Shown here: positions 1 to 8,598 of the stretch, one piece after another
Layout of the letters: each line of letters begins with the position of its first letter
How positions within the stretch are numbered: the stretch's first letter is position 1
Origin: Tissierella praeacuta DSM 18095
Lineage (GTDB): Bacteria > Bacillota > Clostridia > Tissierellales > Tissierellaceae
DNA length: 64,000 nt
Assembly (NCBI RefSeq): GCF_900128955.1
Contig: NZ_FQTY01000006.1
Location: 1-64,000, forward strand
Direction: 5' to 3'
The notes under the pieces: model-generated
The model's input: the letters and a program-made list of their open reading frames with translations, nothing else
What the model was told of the DNA's origin: nothing
The model's database searches: none
Made by a program: the position numbers and the translations under genes

Positions 1-281
1 TCTCCTGCTGTAACTGTTTCAGCTGCTAATCCTGCTGATTCAGCTTCTGCACCACCGATTAATACTAGCATATTTTCTGCACCGTATTTTTCAGTTAAAT
101 CTTTAACCCTTTTTTGATTTTCTAAGTCCATTGCGCCTGCAGCCGTTCAGACAAAACATTCAGTTGCTGAAAATACTACTTCTGCAGGAGTGGTCTTTAT
201 ACATTCTTCCATAGCTGGTCCTGGTATACCATCTCTGTCACCAATAATGATAACTTTTGTGTTCTCATTAAAAATTGACAT
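1..281 (-). CDS. grdA: Glycine reductase complex protein A, selenoprotein (5' part; gene continues beyond the left edge)
   Basis: Small redox selenoprotein shared by glycine, sarcosine and betaine reductases. It carries the carboxymethyl-selenoether from a B protein to protein C, which releases acetyl phosphate, and is re-reduced by thioredoxin. Reading minus from an ATG at 281 behind an AGGAAG site gives [18 protein letters not shown], the GrdA N-terminus. At residue 45 there is an in-frame TGA (147-149) in the motif C-F-V-U, followed by [14 protein letters not shown], so the stop is read as selenocysteine. Standard gene callers would break the gene here. It is last in trxB-trxA-grdE-grdA within the window, and about 95 codons are visible. 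Very sure of identity. Confidence 0.96.
132..149 (-). promoter_or_regulatory. Sec UGA codon and putative SECIS stem-loop of grdA
   Basis: The UGA at 147-149 is followed on the minus strand by TGCAGGCGCA (132-141), a short stem TGC/GCA with an AGGC loop. Bacterial SECIS elements lie just after the UGA inside the coding sequence. The position fits, but the stem is short, so the exact fold is inferred. Confidence 0.6.
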
Positions 282-358
282 CTTGCCACTTCCTTTCTTT
301 TTTATATTCTCTTAATCTTTTGTATTATATTTTAATTTAAATACATATATTTATATAA

Positions 359-1645
359 TTAGAATCCTCTAGCGGACATTTTGTTAAATCCAACTTCATT
401 AGTTGCACCAGTTATAGCTTGGATTTCAACTGTGATTGTACCATCAGCTGCTAAACTTCCGTCAAATCCACCTGCTATAATGTCAACATAATCTAAAGTA
501 CCAATTACTTTATCCATCTTTGGTAATACGATTATTTCGTTAGCATTACCACCTGTAACTACTGCGTTAGCTGAAGGATCAGCATCTGCAAGAGATTGGC
601 TGGCACCGTCTCTACCTGCATACTCATCAGTAATTATTACAGTATCAATACCTTTAGCTTCTATTTTCTTAGTATTCATTATAAGGTCAGTATCTGGGTT
701 ACCGAAACCTTCTTGTGAAACTATAACTCCATCAAGTCCTAGATATTCAGCAAGTTTTGCTGTCCAGTTTGATGATCTTTCTTTGTCAGCTAGATAAACG
801 TTTTCATTTGTGATTATAACGCCTACAAAGTTAAGTGTTTTTCCGTGTTCCGCTAAAAGGTCATGAATAACTGGGTTATTCATTTGATGATAAGTTGTGT
901 TCTTATCGCAAGCTGATACACAGTTACCACTTACAATTGCACCATCCATAATTTCAGTTGGATACATTATAGTTGGCACTATTTGTTTAGCGTCTACACC
1001 GTATACATAAGTGTCATGAAGTAATCCTTGAGTTTGAAGCATTTGAACATATCCAACCTTTGGAAGATTAGGATACTTTTCAATTCCTTTCAAGAATGGA
1101 TCAACTTCATATACCTCTACTGTATCTGGTGTCATTGATTTTGCAGTTTCTGCAAGATAAGCTGCCGCCTTAAATCCTGCGAATCTTACTGCTCTTTCAT
1201 GATCATGTTGTTTTAATCCTTCTACTGGTTCACATTTTAATACTAGGTTTATTGTTTTGGAGAATGGAGTAAATTCTGCTCCAGGTCCTGACATATCAAC
1301 AATACCTTCTTGGAAACCAACGATTTTACCAGTTGTCATAACAACACAACCTTTTAAAACATTAGTTTTTCCTGAACCTACAACATCAACCTTTGATAAT
1401 ATTCCTGGGAAAACACCTCCTGGACCTTCCACCTTCACTCTTGGTTCTACTACGTCCTTAACAGGTGTAATTCTAACACTTTCACCAGGTTTTGCAATAT
1501 CTACGTCTACTGATGCAAGGTGCTCATCTTCTTTTATCAAGTTAATTAATTCTTCCTTATTAACTGTTAGCACCCCTTTTTCAAGTTTGGTTTCATTACC
1601 AAATTGAACATCTTTAATTAGCACATGGCCTAATTCCAGACGCAT
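359..1645 (-). CDS. grdE: Glycine reductase component B alpha/beta proprotein (pyruvoyl-forming)
   Basis: Precursor of the two non-selenium subunits of the glycine-specific B protein. Autocleavage at a cysteine produces a pyruvoyl group that forms a Schiff base with glycine. The protein is 428 aa, the usual length. The cleavage motif SGNCVSA places Cys at residue 242, the position known for the Clostridium sticklandii protein. The ATG at 1645 (MRLELGH) is chosen because AGGAGG lies 8 bases upstream; a GTG three codons earlier overlaps that site. It lies between trxA and grdA on the same strand. Its in-window paralogue at 62291-63571 is clearly diverged. Confidence 0.96.
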   Translation of the reverse strand: MRLELGHVLIKDVQFGNETKLEKGVLTVNKEELINLIKEDEHLASVDVDIAKPGESVRITPVKDVVEPRVKVEGPGGVFPGILSKVDVVGSGKTNVLKGCVVMTTGKIVGFQEGIVDMSGPGAEFTPFSKTINLVLKCEPVEGLKQHDHERAVRFAGFKAAAYLAETAKSMTPDTVEVYEVDPFLKGIEKYPNLPKVGYVQMLQTQGLLHDTYVYGVDAKQIVPTIMYPTEIMDGAIVSGNCVSACDKNTTYHQMNNPVIHDLLAEHGKTLNFVGVIITNENVYLADKERSSNWTAKLAEYLGLDGVIVSQEGFGNPDTDLIMNTKKIEAKGIDTVIITDEYAGRDGASQSLADADPSANAVVTGGNANEIIVLPKMDKVIGTLDYVDIIAGGFDGSLAADGTITVEIQAITGATNEVGFNKMSARGF

Positions 1646-1685
1646 AAAATTCACCTCCTCTTATTTTAGCAAGTATCTATATCTC

Positions 1686-1710
1686 AATTCTGGGCCTAAG
1701 GCCCAGAATT
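1686..1710 (-). repeat. GC-rich intercistronic hairpin between trxA and grdE
   Basis: AATTCTGGGCC, loop TAA, GGCCCAGAATT is a perfect 11-bp stem in an otherwise very AT-rich spacer. No U-run follows on the minus strand, so it does not look like an intrinsic terminator. An mRNA-processing or stabilising role is inferred. Confidence 0.7.
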
Positions 1711-1765
1711 AAAACCTTGATATTTGTACTACTCGAATAAATTTCGAAGTTATATATTTAATTAA

Positions 1766-2083
1766 TTAAATATATTTTTTAATTAATTCTTCAACTGATT
1801 CTTTTGTAGCTTCATCAGCTACTACTGCATCTATTCTTTCTCCACCTTTGTAAATAGCGATTACAGGTAATCCCATAACCTTTTGTCCAATAGCAAGTCT
1901 TCTTGCCTTTGTAATATCTAATGATGTAAATTTAATTTTATCACCATATTGTTCTTCATAAGCGTGAACATGTGGCATAAGTGCTTTACAAGGTTCACAT
2001 GTTGGACCCCAGAAATCTACTAATACATATCCTTCTGCTTGTAATACTTCTGATTCAAAATTATCCTTATTAAGTTCTAACAT
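1766..2083 (-). CDS. trxA: Thioredoxin of the glycine reductase system
   Basis: Thioredoxin-fold protein of 105 aa, the normal size. The active-site segment is VDFWGPTCEPCKALMP with cysteines 29 and 32. The motif is C-E-P-C rather than the canonical C-G-P-C, in line with the atypical thioredoxins found in grd operons. A cis-proline region (GLPVIAIYKGG) lies near residues 72-82. It should pass electrons from TrxB to selenoprotein A or the B component. An AGGAGG site precedes the ATG. It sits 52 bases after trxB and about 120 bases before grdE. Confidence 0.93.
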   Translation of the reverse strand: MLELNKDNFESEVLQAEGYVLVDFWGPTCEPCKALMPHVHAYEEQYGDKIKFTSLDITKARRLAIGQKVMGLPVIAIYKGGERIDAVVADEATKESVEELIKKYI

Positions 2084-2135
2084 TTATTATACCTCCTAAA
2101 TTTATTTTTAAGCATTGTTAATTTGACTTTATTTA

Positions 2136-3074
2136 TTAGTCTTCAAAGTTTTCATTTATATATTTTTCAGCTTGAACTGCTGCTATAGCTCCATCAGCAG
2201 TAGCTGTAACTACTTGTCTAAGTGATTTAACTCTGTTATCTCCTGCTGCAAATACTCCAGCTACATTAGTCTTCATATCATCATCAGTTTTTATATACCC
2301 ATTTTCCATATTAATTATTCCATCAAATAATTTTGTAGCTGGATTATATCCTACGAATACAAATACTCCAAATGTACCATCATCTTCATCTGCGAATATT
2401 TCTTTTTCTTCTCCAGTTTTAACATTTTTAACTATCATTGATTCAAGAATGCCATCACCCTTTAATTCAGTGATAACTGTATCCCACATGAAATTCATTT
2501 TTTCATTTTTAAATGCTTTTTCTTGAATTGATTTAGCTGCTCTTAACTCATCTCTTCTATGAACGATAGTTACTTTTCTAGCAAATTTTGTTAAATACAT
2601 AGCTTCTTCAACAGCTGAATCTCCTCCGCCTACTACAAATACCTCTAAGTCTTCGAAGAAAGCAGCATCACAAGTAGCACAGTATGAAACTCCTCTACCA
2701 GTTAATTCTTTTTCTCCTGGGCATCCTATTGGTCTTGGAGTTGCACCAGTTGCTATGATAACTGTTTTTGCTTGATATTCTTCTTTAGCACCTTTTAAAA
2801 CCTTTATTTTTCCTTCTAACTCTACTGATTTGATTTCATCAATTACTCTTTTTGCACCAAATTCATTAACTTGTTCTACCATTCTCTCTATTAAAGATGG
2901 TCCACTAGCATTTTGTATAGAGCCTGGATAATTAGCAACTTCATCAGTAGTCTTTATTTGTCCACCTTCGCCCTCTTTTTCAATAATTAAAGTATTAAGC
3001 CTTGCTCTTGATGAATATAGTCCTGCTGCTAAACCTGCTGGACCTGCTCCTATGATTATTACATCATAAATCAT
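2136..3074 (-). CDS. trxB: Thioredoxin reductase (NAD(P)H, FAD-dependent)
   Basis: 312-aa flavoprotein of low-molecular-weight TrxR type. It has an N-terminal FAD Rossmann motif GAGPAGLAAG (residues 8-17), a redox pair in SYCATCDAAFF (about 130-140), a second nucleotide motif VVGGGDSAVEEA and a C-terminal AAGDNR FAD signature. The ATG at 3074 follows AAGGAGG. It is the first gene after the glycine riboswitch and should feed electrons through TrxA into glycine reductase. Very sure of family; which nicotinamide it uses was not assessed. Confidence 0.95.
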   Translation of the reverse strand: MIYDVIIIGAGPAGLAAGLYSSRARLNTLIIEKEGEGGQIKTTDEVANYPGSIQNASGPSLIERMVEQVNEFGAKRVIDEIKSVELEGKIKVLKGAKEEYQAKTVIIATGATPRPIGCPGEKELTGRGVSYCATCDAAFFEDLEVFVVGGGDSAVEEAMYLTKFARKVTIVHRRDELRAAKSIQEKAFKNEKMNFMWDTVITELKGDGILESMIVKNVKTGEEKEIFADEDDGTFGVFVFVGYNPATKLFDGIINMENGYIKTDDDMKTNVAGVFAAGDNRVKSLRQVVTATADGAIAAVQAEKYINENFED

Positions 3075-3336
3075 TTGTCTTCCTCCTTAGAAAATATTTT
3101 ATGTAGTTCTCTAATAAAATTTTTAATAACTTTATTGATAATATTCATTTTAAAATATTATTCATCTTTAATTGAAGAACTATTATAGTTTGTATCAATT
3201 ACGTCAATTTAATTATAGTCTTATTGATTTTAAAAAATCAATATAAAATTAAATTATTTTTCATATTTGTGCTTTATTGTTAAGTCTTTATAACATCTGT
3301 TACTATTATAATAAAAAAAAGAATAAAAAAAAGAAT

Positions 3337-3377
3337 AAAAAAACAGAATAAATAGGTCATTAGGCCTACTTACTCTG
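3337..3377 (-). terminator. Intrinsic terminator of the glycine riboswitch expression platform
   Basis: On the minus strand CAGAGTAAGTAGG and CCTATTTATTCTG form a 13-bp stem with two G-U pairs and an 8-nt loop, followed by seven U. More U-rich repeats continue to about 3312. The 5' arm overlaps the 3' end of the second aptamer, so ligand binding could prevent termination. A competing 6-bp AGGTCA/TGACCT pairing is also possible. Confidence 0.85.
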
Positions 3378-3545
3378 TTCATTGACCTGAGAGATTCTCC
3401 AAAATTGGGTTGCTCCTTCGGTGCTTTCGCTTTCCAGAGTTCTGTCATAACACGGTCCTTTTGCCTGAGAGTTTCATTGTGGATTGGCTGCCCATCAACT
3501 TTTTCCTTCGGCGCCATATAAAAATATGGTCTCTCCCGCATTAAT
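3374..3545 (-). ncRNA. Tandem glycine riboswitch (gcvT type)
   Basis: Two glycine aptamers are recognisable on the minus strand. The first begins GCGGGAGAGACC near 3543, runs through GCGCCGAAGGAAAAAG and ends near ACTCTCAGGCAAAAGGACC. The second contains AACTCTGGAAAGCG, GCACCGAAGGAGCAACCC and AATCTCTCAGGTCAATG. These GCCGAAGG/CUCUCAGG blocks are the family signature. With the terminator behind it, this is expected to be a transcriptional ON switch for trxB-trxA-grdE-grdA when glycine is abundant. A 95-codon frame crosses it by chance. Confidence 0.95.
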
Positions 3546-3592
3546 CATCCAGATAATGCAATTATTTGATAGTTTTTTCACATTTCACTAAT

Positions 3593-3621
3593 ATTATAAT
3601 ATATAAAATATAATTATACAA
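3593..3621 (-). promoter_or_regulatory. Sigma-A type promoter of the glycine reductase operon
   Basis: TTGTAT (3616-3621), a 17-bp spacer and TATAAT (3593-3598) on the minus strand. The predicted start is about 40 bases upstream of the riboswitch. Confidence 0.75.
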
Positions 3622-3643
3622 CCCCTTTTTATATTAATCTTTT

Positions 3644-5266
3644 TTATATATTTTTAGGCTTTGTTTTATAATTATCTAATACATATAATGCTATGTTAGA
3701 ACAGTGGTCTGATACCCTTTCTAAATTAGAAATAGCATCTAAAAATATTATTCCAGGTCCCGTTGAGCATAATCCTTTATTTAATCTATCTATATGATTG
3801 GTTCTATTTTTAGATTCTAATTCATCTACTTCATCTTCTATAGCTAAAACTTCTCTAGCTAAAGCTTCGCCATTAGTCTTAAATGCTTCCATTGCTTTTT
3901 GAAATCCTAGTTGGCATTTACCAAAAATCTCATTTAATTCTTCTATAGCATCTTCTGTAAATTGAAGATTTCCTTCTCTTCTCTCTTCAGCAAGTTCAAC
4001 TATATTCTCTGCATGGTCTCCAACTCTCTCTATATCATTTACATTGTTAAAAAACACATTAACCTGTTTATGCTCTTCATCTGATAATGGTGCGTTTGAA
4101 AGTCTCACTAGATAATCAGTTATTTCTCTTTGCAATTTATTTATTTTTTGTTCCTGTTCCAAAGCTGGTTCTATTTCTTCATATTTGCCTTCTACAAAAG
4201 CCCTCTGAGCTTTACCTAGATTTTCTTCTACATAATTACCCATTCTTGCAATTTCTTTTCTAACCTGTCCTAATGCTATAGAAGGTGTTTCTATAATCCT
4301 AAAGTCAAGGAATTTTGCTTCGTGAATCTCTACTCTATCGTCTCCAGGAACTATAGCTTTTGCTGCCTCAACTAATAGTCCTGCAAAAGGTAATTGTATA
4401 GCCACATTTAATAAATTAAATAATGTATGAGCATTAGCTATTTGCCTTTGAATATCATTTGGAGATATTTTCGTTACTAATTTTTGTATTGGTATTCTCA
4501 AAATTGTCATAAATATAATTGTACCCATTAAGTTAAATAAAAAATGTATAATTGCTGCTCGTTTTGCTGTCCTATTTGCTCCAACTGATGAAATCATAGC
4601 TGTTGTAGTTGTACCAATATTATCTCCAAAAAGAATTGGAAAAGCAATATTTATATCTAGTAAGCCCTGTCCTGCTAACGCTTGCAATAGACCTATAGAT
4701 GCACTACTACTTTGAACTATAGTAGTAAGTCCTAAACCCACCAACATACCTAAAACTGGATTATTTAACCTAACCATTATATTAGCAAATGCCGGTAAAC
4801 CTGCTAAGGGTTTTAATCCATTTCCCATCATGTCCATTCCTATAAATAGAATACCAAATCCAATAAGTATTTCTGCTATATTTTTCGACTTTTTTTTAGA
4901 AGTTGTCATCCATATGCCTACACCTATGGCTACTGCCAATGGTGCATAGTCTGTCAGCTTAAATGCAATTAATTGAGCAGTTACAGTTGTACCAATATTT
5001 GCACCCATAATAACTCCTGCAGCTTGATACAAAGACATAAGTCCAGCATTCACAAATCCTATTACCATAACTGTAGTAGCAGAACTACTTTGAATTACCA
5101 TGGTTACTAAAGCACCCACAACAACACCCATCAATCTATTGTTGGTAAGTACTTCTATTAACTTCTTTAACTTTTCACCTGCTGCTTTTTGGAGCCCTGT
5201 TCCCATTATATTCATTCCATATAGAAACAATCCAAGTCCACCAAGTACTGGTAGTGCTATATCCAT
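3644..5266 (-). CDS. Na+/phosphate cotransporter family protein with C-terminal PhoU domain
   Basis: Membrane protein of 540 aa. The N-terminal ~300 residues are hydrophobic with the duplicated NptA/PF02690 signature: QSSSATT near residue 61 and QSSSASI near 185. The soluble C-terminal ~200 residues are helical and PhoU-like (IERVGDHAENI and LERVSDHCSNI repeats). Known members take up phosphate with sodium. The ATG at 5266 lies 6 bases after AGGAGG; a TTG two codons earlier overlaps the site. It seems to be a single gene, and nothing nearby suggests Pho regulation. Confidence 0.9.
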   Translation of the reverse strand: MDIALPVLGGLGLFLYGMNIMGTGLQKAAGEKLKKLIEVLTNNRLMGVVVGALVTMVIQSSSATTVMVIGFVNAGLMSLYQAAGVIMGANIGTTVTAQLIAFKLTDYAPLAVAIGVGIWMTTSKKKSKNIAEILIGFGILFIGMDMMGNGLKPLAGLPAFANIMVRLNNPVLGMLVGLGLTTIVQSSSASIGLLQALAGQGLLDINIAFPILFGDNIGTTTTAMISSVGANRTAKRAAIIHFLFNLMGTIIFMTILRIPIQKLVTKISPNDIQRQIANAHTLFNLLNVAIQLPFAGLLVEAAKAIVPGDDRVEIHEAKFLDFRIIETPSIALGQVRKEIARMGNYVEENLGKAQRAFVEGKYEEIEPALEQEQKINKLQREITDYLVRLSNAPLSDEEHKQVNVFFNNVNDIERVGDHAENIVELAEERREGNLQFTEDAIEELNEIFGKCQLGFQKAMEAFKTNGEALAREVLAIEDEVDELESKNRTNHIDRLNKGLCSTGPGIIFLDAISNLERVSDHCSNIALYVLDNYKTKPKNI

Positions 5267-5358
5267 AACCAACCTCCTAGATAATTTTATTAACCTATTT
5301 ATTCTTTTGCTTTTTTATCCACTTTTCTTAATATATAATAATTTGCTCTGTTTAACTT

Positions 5359-5826
5359 TTATTCTATATTCGGAAAATTTAACTGCCTCAATGCTTCATA
5401 TAATATTATATTAACTGAATTTGCCAAATTTAATGATCTAGCTATATTGCTTCTCATAGGTATTCTAATACCTTTATCAATATTTCCTTCTAATATTTCT
5501 TTAGATAATCCTTTTGTTTCCTTTCCAAATACGAAGAAAGATTCATCTTTATAATGATTATCTGTATATTTATTTTTCGATTTAGTGGTAGCATAGTAAA
5601 ATTCCCCATTAGGATATTTTTCTAATACTTCAAAAAAACTATCGTAATAATGTATTTCAACTAGATTCCAATAATCAAGTCCTGCTCTTTTAAGAGCCTT
5701 ATCATCTACAGAAAATCCTAAAGGTCTGACTAAATGAAGCACTGTTCCTGTAAGTGCACAGGTTCTAGCAATATTTCCTGTATTTGAAGGTATTTCTGGT
5801 TCTACAAGTACTATATGTAATGACAT
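5359..5826 (-). CDS. trmL: tRNA (cytidine(34)-2'-O)-methyltransferase
   Basis: 155-aa SPOUT methyltransferase. It has the TrmL motif 1 EPEIPSNTGNIART (about residues 9-22), the SAM-binding FGKETKGL segment and the C-terminal knot IPMRSNIARSLNLANSV. TrmL methylates the wobble base of tRNA-Leu isoacceptors. The length is normal. It starts 17 bases downstream of the Cof-type phosphatase gene, so the two are probably co-transcribed. High confidence from the near-diagnostic N-terminus. Confidence 0.93.
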   Translation of the reverse strand: MSLHIVLVEPEIPSNTGNIARTCALTGTVLHLVRPLGFSVDDKALKRAGLDYWNLVEIHYYDSFFEVLEKYPNGEFYYATTKSKNKYTDNHYKDESFFVFGKETKGLSKEILEGNIDKGIRIPMRSNIARSLNLANSVNIILYEALRQLNFPNIE

Positions 5827-5843
5827 AACTCAGTCATCATCTC

Positions 5844-6662
5844 CTATTCTAATTCTAATACAAATTTCTCTATTATTTTTGCTACACCATCTTCATCATT
5901 TGAATCTGCAATATAATCTGCCTGTTTTTTTATATACTCATTACCATTTCCCATGGCTACACCTAATCCAGCGAACTTAATCATAGATAAATCATTCTCA
6001 TTGTCACCAATAGCAATTACTTCATTTGAATCTATTTTAAGTTTATTACATAATTCTTTTAACCCTTCACCCTTTGATACATTTAACCTCATTGCCTCTA
6101 TATTATTAGACCAAGAGCTTGAAGTTTCTAAACTCTTTAATCTATCTAACTCATCTCTTAATTTTTGTAGCTTATTCTTATCCTCATCAATAAATAAGAA
6201 CTTATATATATTTAAGTCCTCCATGCCAGTTATTTCTTCTATATCTTTAAATATCTTTATATCTATTCTATTATTATCATCTCCTTCGCTATAAAACTTA
6301 AGAATTTCATCAACTCTATTATGAGAATAAAATCTATTTTCATCATAAAAGTGATAATAAATATCTTTGCTTCTAGCAAGATGAACTATTTCCTTTACTA
6401 AACTATTATCTATAGGGTTTTTATAAAAAATATTACCATTTTCATCTGCAATTATTGCTCCATTACATGCAATTATTGGATTTTTCAAATCCAAATCTTT
6501 GGAATAAGATAATGCGGATTTCAATACTCTACCTGTAGATAAAACAATATAAGTTCCTCTAGCCCTTGCATTGACTATTGCTTCTTTGGTTCTATGTGAC
6601 ACTTGATTTTTACTATTTAAAAGTGTACCATCCATATCTATAGCAACTAATTTATATTTCAT
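5844..6662 (-). CDS. Cof-type HAD-IIB phosphatase
   Basis: 272-aa cytosolic haloacid dehalogenase phosphatase. Motif I is AIDMDGTLLNS (nucleophile Asp9, Asp11), motif II STGR near residue 46 and motif IV IGDNENDLSMI near 220, with a Cof-type cap between. Family members dephosphorylate sugar phosphates or flavin/pyridoxal phosphates; the substrate cannot be told. The ATG at 6662 has GAGGAG 8 bases upstream, better than the GTG three codons earlier. It is followed closely by trmL. Confidence 0.88.
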   Translation of the reverse strand: MKYKLVAIDMDGTLLNSKNQVSHRTKEAIVNARARGTYIVLSTGRVLKSALSYSKDLDLKNPIIACNGAIIADENGNIFYKNPIDNSLVKEIVHLARSKDIYYHFYDENRFYSHNRVDEILKFYSEGDDNNRIDIKIFKDIEEITGMEDLNIYKFLFIDEDKNKLQKLRDELDRLKSLETSSSWSNNIEAMRLNVSKGEGLKELCNKLKIDSNEVIAIGDNENDLSMIKFAGLGVAMGNGNEYIKKQADYIADSNDEDGVAKIIEKFVLELE

Positions 6663-6822
6663 TTTTCTCACTCCTCAACTACTTAATATAACATAAAGAA
6701 TATAAAATTAAAATAGAAAAACAGATAATAATATGTTATATTTTAATTTTAAAAAAATATTTTACCCCATTATTAATTCTTCCCTATATATTATCTATAG
6801 AAAAATTTATTTATCTACTTAT

Positions 6823-8061
6823 TTATAACTTATATTTTAATGTATTATCTTCAAATTCAAACCCTTCCTTATCTATAGTTATCATAAATACTTTTGGTTT
6901 TTTTGTGCCAATAGGTTCTATATCTAATTTAATCTCTAAATTATTATCACCTACAACCATTATTAAAAACCTGTTATATGATAAATTTATTGTTTGAACC
7001 CTATTATCACTAATATCCACATACTTACCAGATATTTCATTAATATTTAAAGTCTTAATATTTATTTTATTACAATTATCCCCTAAAATAACATATGCTT
7101 TCTCCATACTCTTATCTTTAATTTCTCTGGTGAAAGTCTTACCTAAAATATCTGCTAGATAATTACTGGACTTGTATAAAATATTTGTATGATTTCCATC
7201 TAATATTATATTTTTCCCACCTAAATTTCCTAAAGCACTTACTGTAGTTACAGTGCCATCTCCATAACTTGTTTTATGTGCTTTTTTCGGCTTCCCATCT
7301 GCCCATTTAATTTTTCCCTTTTCTTTCAAATCTACTATAAATTCTTTATTGGTATAAACCCCTTTGCCACTTATGATAAACAAATCATCTTCATTTATAA
7401 AATTCTTTTCTAACCTGTTTAAAAATGAATTATTTATAGACATATTTCTTATTGGAATTTGTTCCTTTATGCCCTTATTTTCCCAAAACAAATAATCTCC
7501 GTATTCATAACTAGGCAGTAAATCCTTTGCAACAGGAAACATCTCTCTTAAAGCTTCTATATAGTTTGTTTTTTCAAATAAATAATAATAAAGTATCAAT
7601 CCAAGTTTTAACCCGCTATAAATAATATTGTCCTCTATCTTAGGATAAGGAAGTTTTCCTCCACTCCAAAACCGATATGCATCTACAGTTCCTAGATTTG
7701 GAGTCCCTATCATAATTAACTTATCAACAACAGAAGGATTAAAATAGTTAATAAAAGCTCTTCCTAGTAATCCGCCTAAGCTATGACCAATGATTATTAC
7801 TTTTTTCATACCTGTACTGGTTTTTGCTTTTTCTATACAATGATACAAATATTTATCTACTGCTTCTAATACAGGAATTTTCCAATTATAATAACAAACA
7901 AACAAATTTAAACCTTCTTTATATCCCATATCACTTAATATTTCAATAAAAGGTCTATAAATCCTTTCTGCCAAACCAAAAGAAAAATCTCCTGTTCCCT
8001 TTATTACATCATCCCCCATAGAACCAAAAAGTCCTGGTATAAAAACAATAGGATAATTCAT
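6823..8061 (-). CDS. Alpha/beta-hydrolase, lipase/acyltransferase-like
   Basis: 412-aa hydrolase resembling the LCAT/triacylglycerol lipase group. The N-terminus is NYPIVFIPGLFGS, an oxyanion-type strand and loop. The nucleophile elbow IIGHSLGG places Ser at residue 94. GTPNLGT follows near 140, and an Asp/His region GDGTVT lies near 270. The last ~90 residues look like a beta-rich extra domain. No signal peptide is visible, so it is probably cytosolic. Substrate unknown. It stands alone between the ogt block and the Cof phosphatase. Confidence 0.8.
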   Translation of the reverse strand: MNYPIVFIPGLFGSMGDDVIKGTGDFSFGLAERIYRPFIEILSDMGYKEGLNLFVCYYNWKIPVLEAVDKYLYHCIEKAKTSTGMKKVIIIGHSLGGLLGRAFINYFNPSVVDKLIMIGTPNLGTVDAYRFWSGGKLPYPKIEDNIIYSGLKLGLILYYYLFEKTNYIEALREMFPVAKDLLPSYEYGDYLFWENKGIKEQIPIRNMSINNSFLNRLEKNFINEDDLFIISGKGVYTNKEFIVDLKEKGKIKWADGKPKKAHKTSYGDGTVTTVSALGNLGGKNIILDGNHTNILYKSSNYLADILGKTFTREIKDKSMEKAYVILGDNCNKINIKTLNINEISGKYVDISDNRVQTINLSYNRFLIMVVGDNNLEIKLDIEPIGTKKPKVFMITIDKEGFEFEDNTLKYKL

Positions 8062-8104
8062 TTCTATTCCCCTTTCTGTTTTTATATCAGGATATTCAAA
8101 TTAC

Positions 8105-8596
8105 TTATATAATGTTATACTTTTCTAATTTTAATAATTTACTTTTTAGTTCAATCCCTCCTGCAAATCCTACTAACTTACCCTTTGAACCTACTACCCT
8201 ATGACAGGGTACAATTATTGCTATGGGATTCTTATTTAATGCACCACCAACTGCTCTAGATCCTTTGGGGCATCCTACCTTTTCAGCTAACTCTTTATAT
8301 GTTCTAGTTTCTCCATAGGGTATATTTAGCAGCTCATTCCATACACTTTCTTGAAAAGAAGTTCCCTTGAAGGAAAATGGTATAGTAAACTCCTTTAATT
8401 CACCCTCTAAATATCTAATTATTTCTTCATGATAATTGTAGTCCTTACTCTCTACTTCAACAGGAGTGCCATAATATCTTTCTATATATCTAAGGTTGTC
8501 CCCTCCTTTAAAAGAAAGAGCTATTATTTCGTTTTCTATAAAATATATAGTTAATTTACCTATAGATGAATCGAATGAGTAAAATTTAGGGTTCAT
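8105..8596 (-). CDS. ogt: Methylated-DNA-[protein]-cysteine S-methyltransferase
   Basis: 163-aa suicide repair enzyme that takes methyl groups from O6-methylguanine. The acceptor motif VPCHRVVG places Cys at residue 131, and the DNA-binding RAVGGALNKNP helix is at 114-124. The N-terminal domain is short, as in Ogt. The ATG at 8596 is chosen because AGGAGAT lies 6-8 bases upstream at the end of the preceding gene; only two bases separate the two genes, so they are translationally linked. Confidence 0.94.
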   Translation of the reverse strand: MNPKFYSFDSSIGKLTIYFIENEIIALSFKGGDNLRYIERYYGTPVEVESKDYNYHEEIIRYLEGELKEFTIPFSFKGTSFQESVWNELLNIPYGETRTYKELAEKVGCPKGSRAVGGALNKNPIAIIVPCHRVVGSKGKLVGFAGGIELKSKLLKLEKYNII

Positions 8597-8598
8597 AT

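Noticed and set aside
3254-3541. 95-codon minus-strand frame starting MRERPYFYM
   Set aside because: It is read through the tandem glycine riboswitch and terminator; the conserved bases are RNA structure, and the tail is translated U-tracts.
5100-5414. 104-codon plus-strand frame
   Set aside because: Mostly antisense to the Na/phosphate symporter gene and reaching into trmL; no ribosome-binding site.
6672-6822. AT-rich inverted repeats downstream of the lipase gene
   Set aside because: The arms (AATATAACATA/TATGTTATATT and others) are A/T only and could arise by composition; not called as a terminator.
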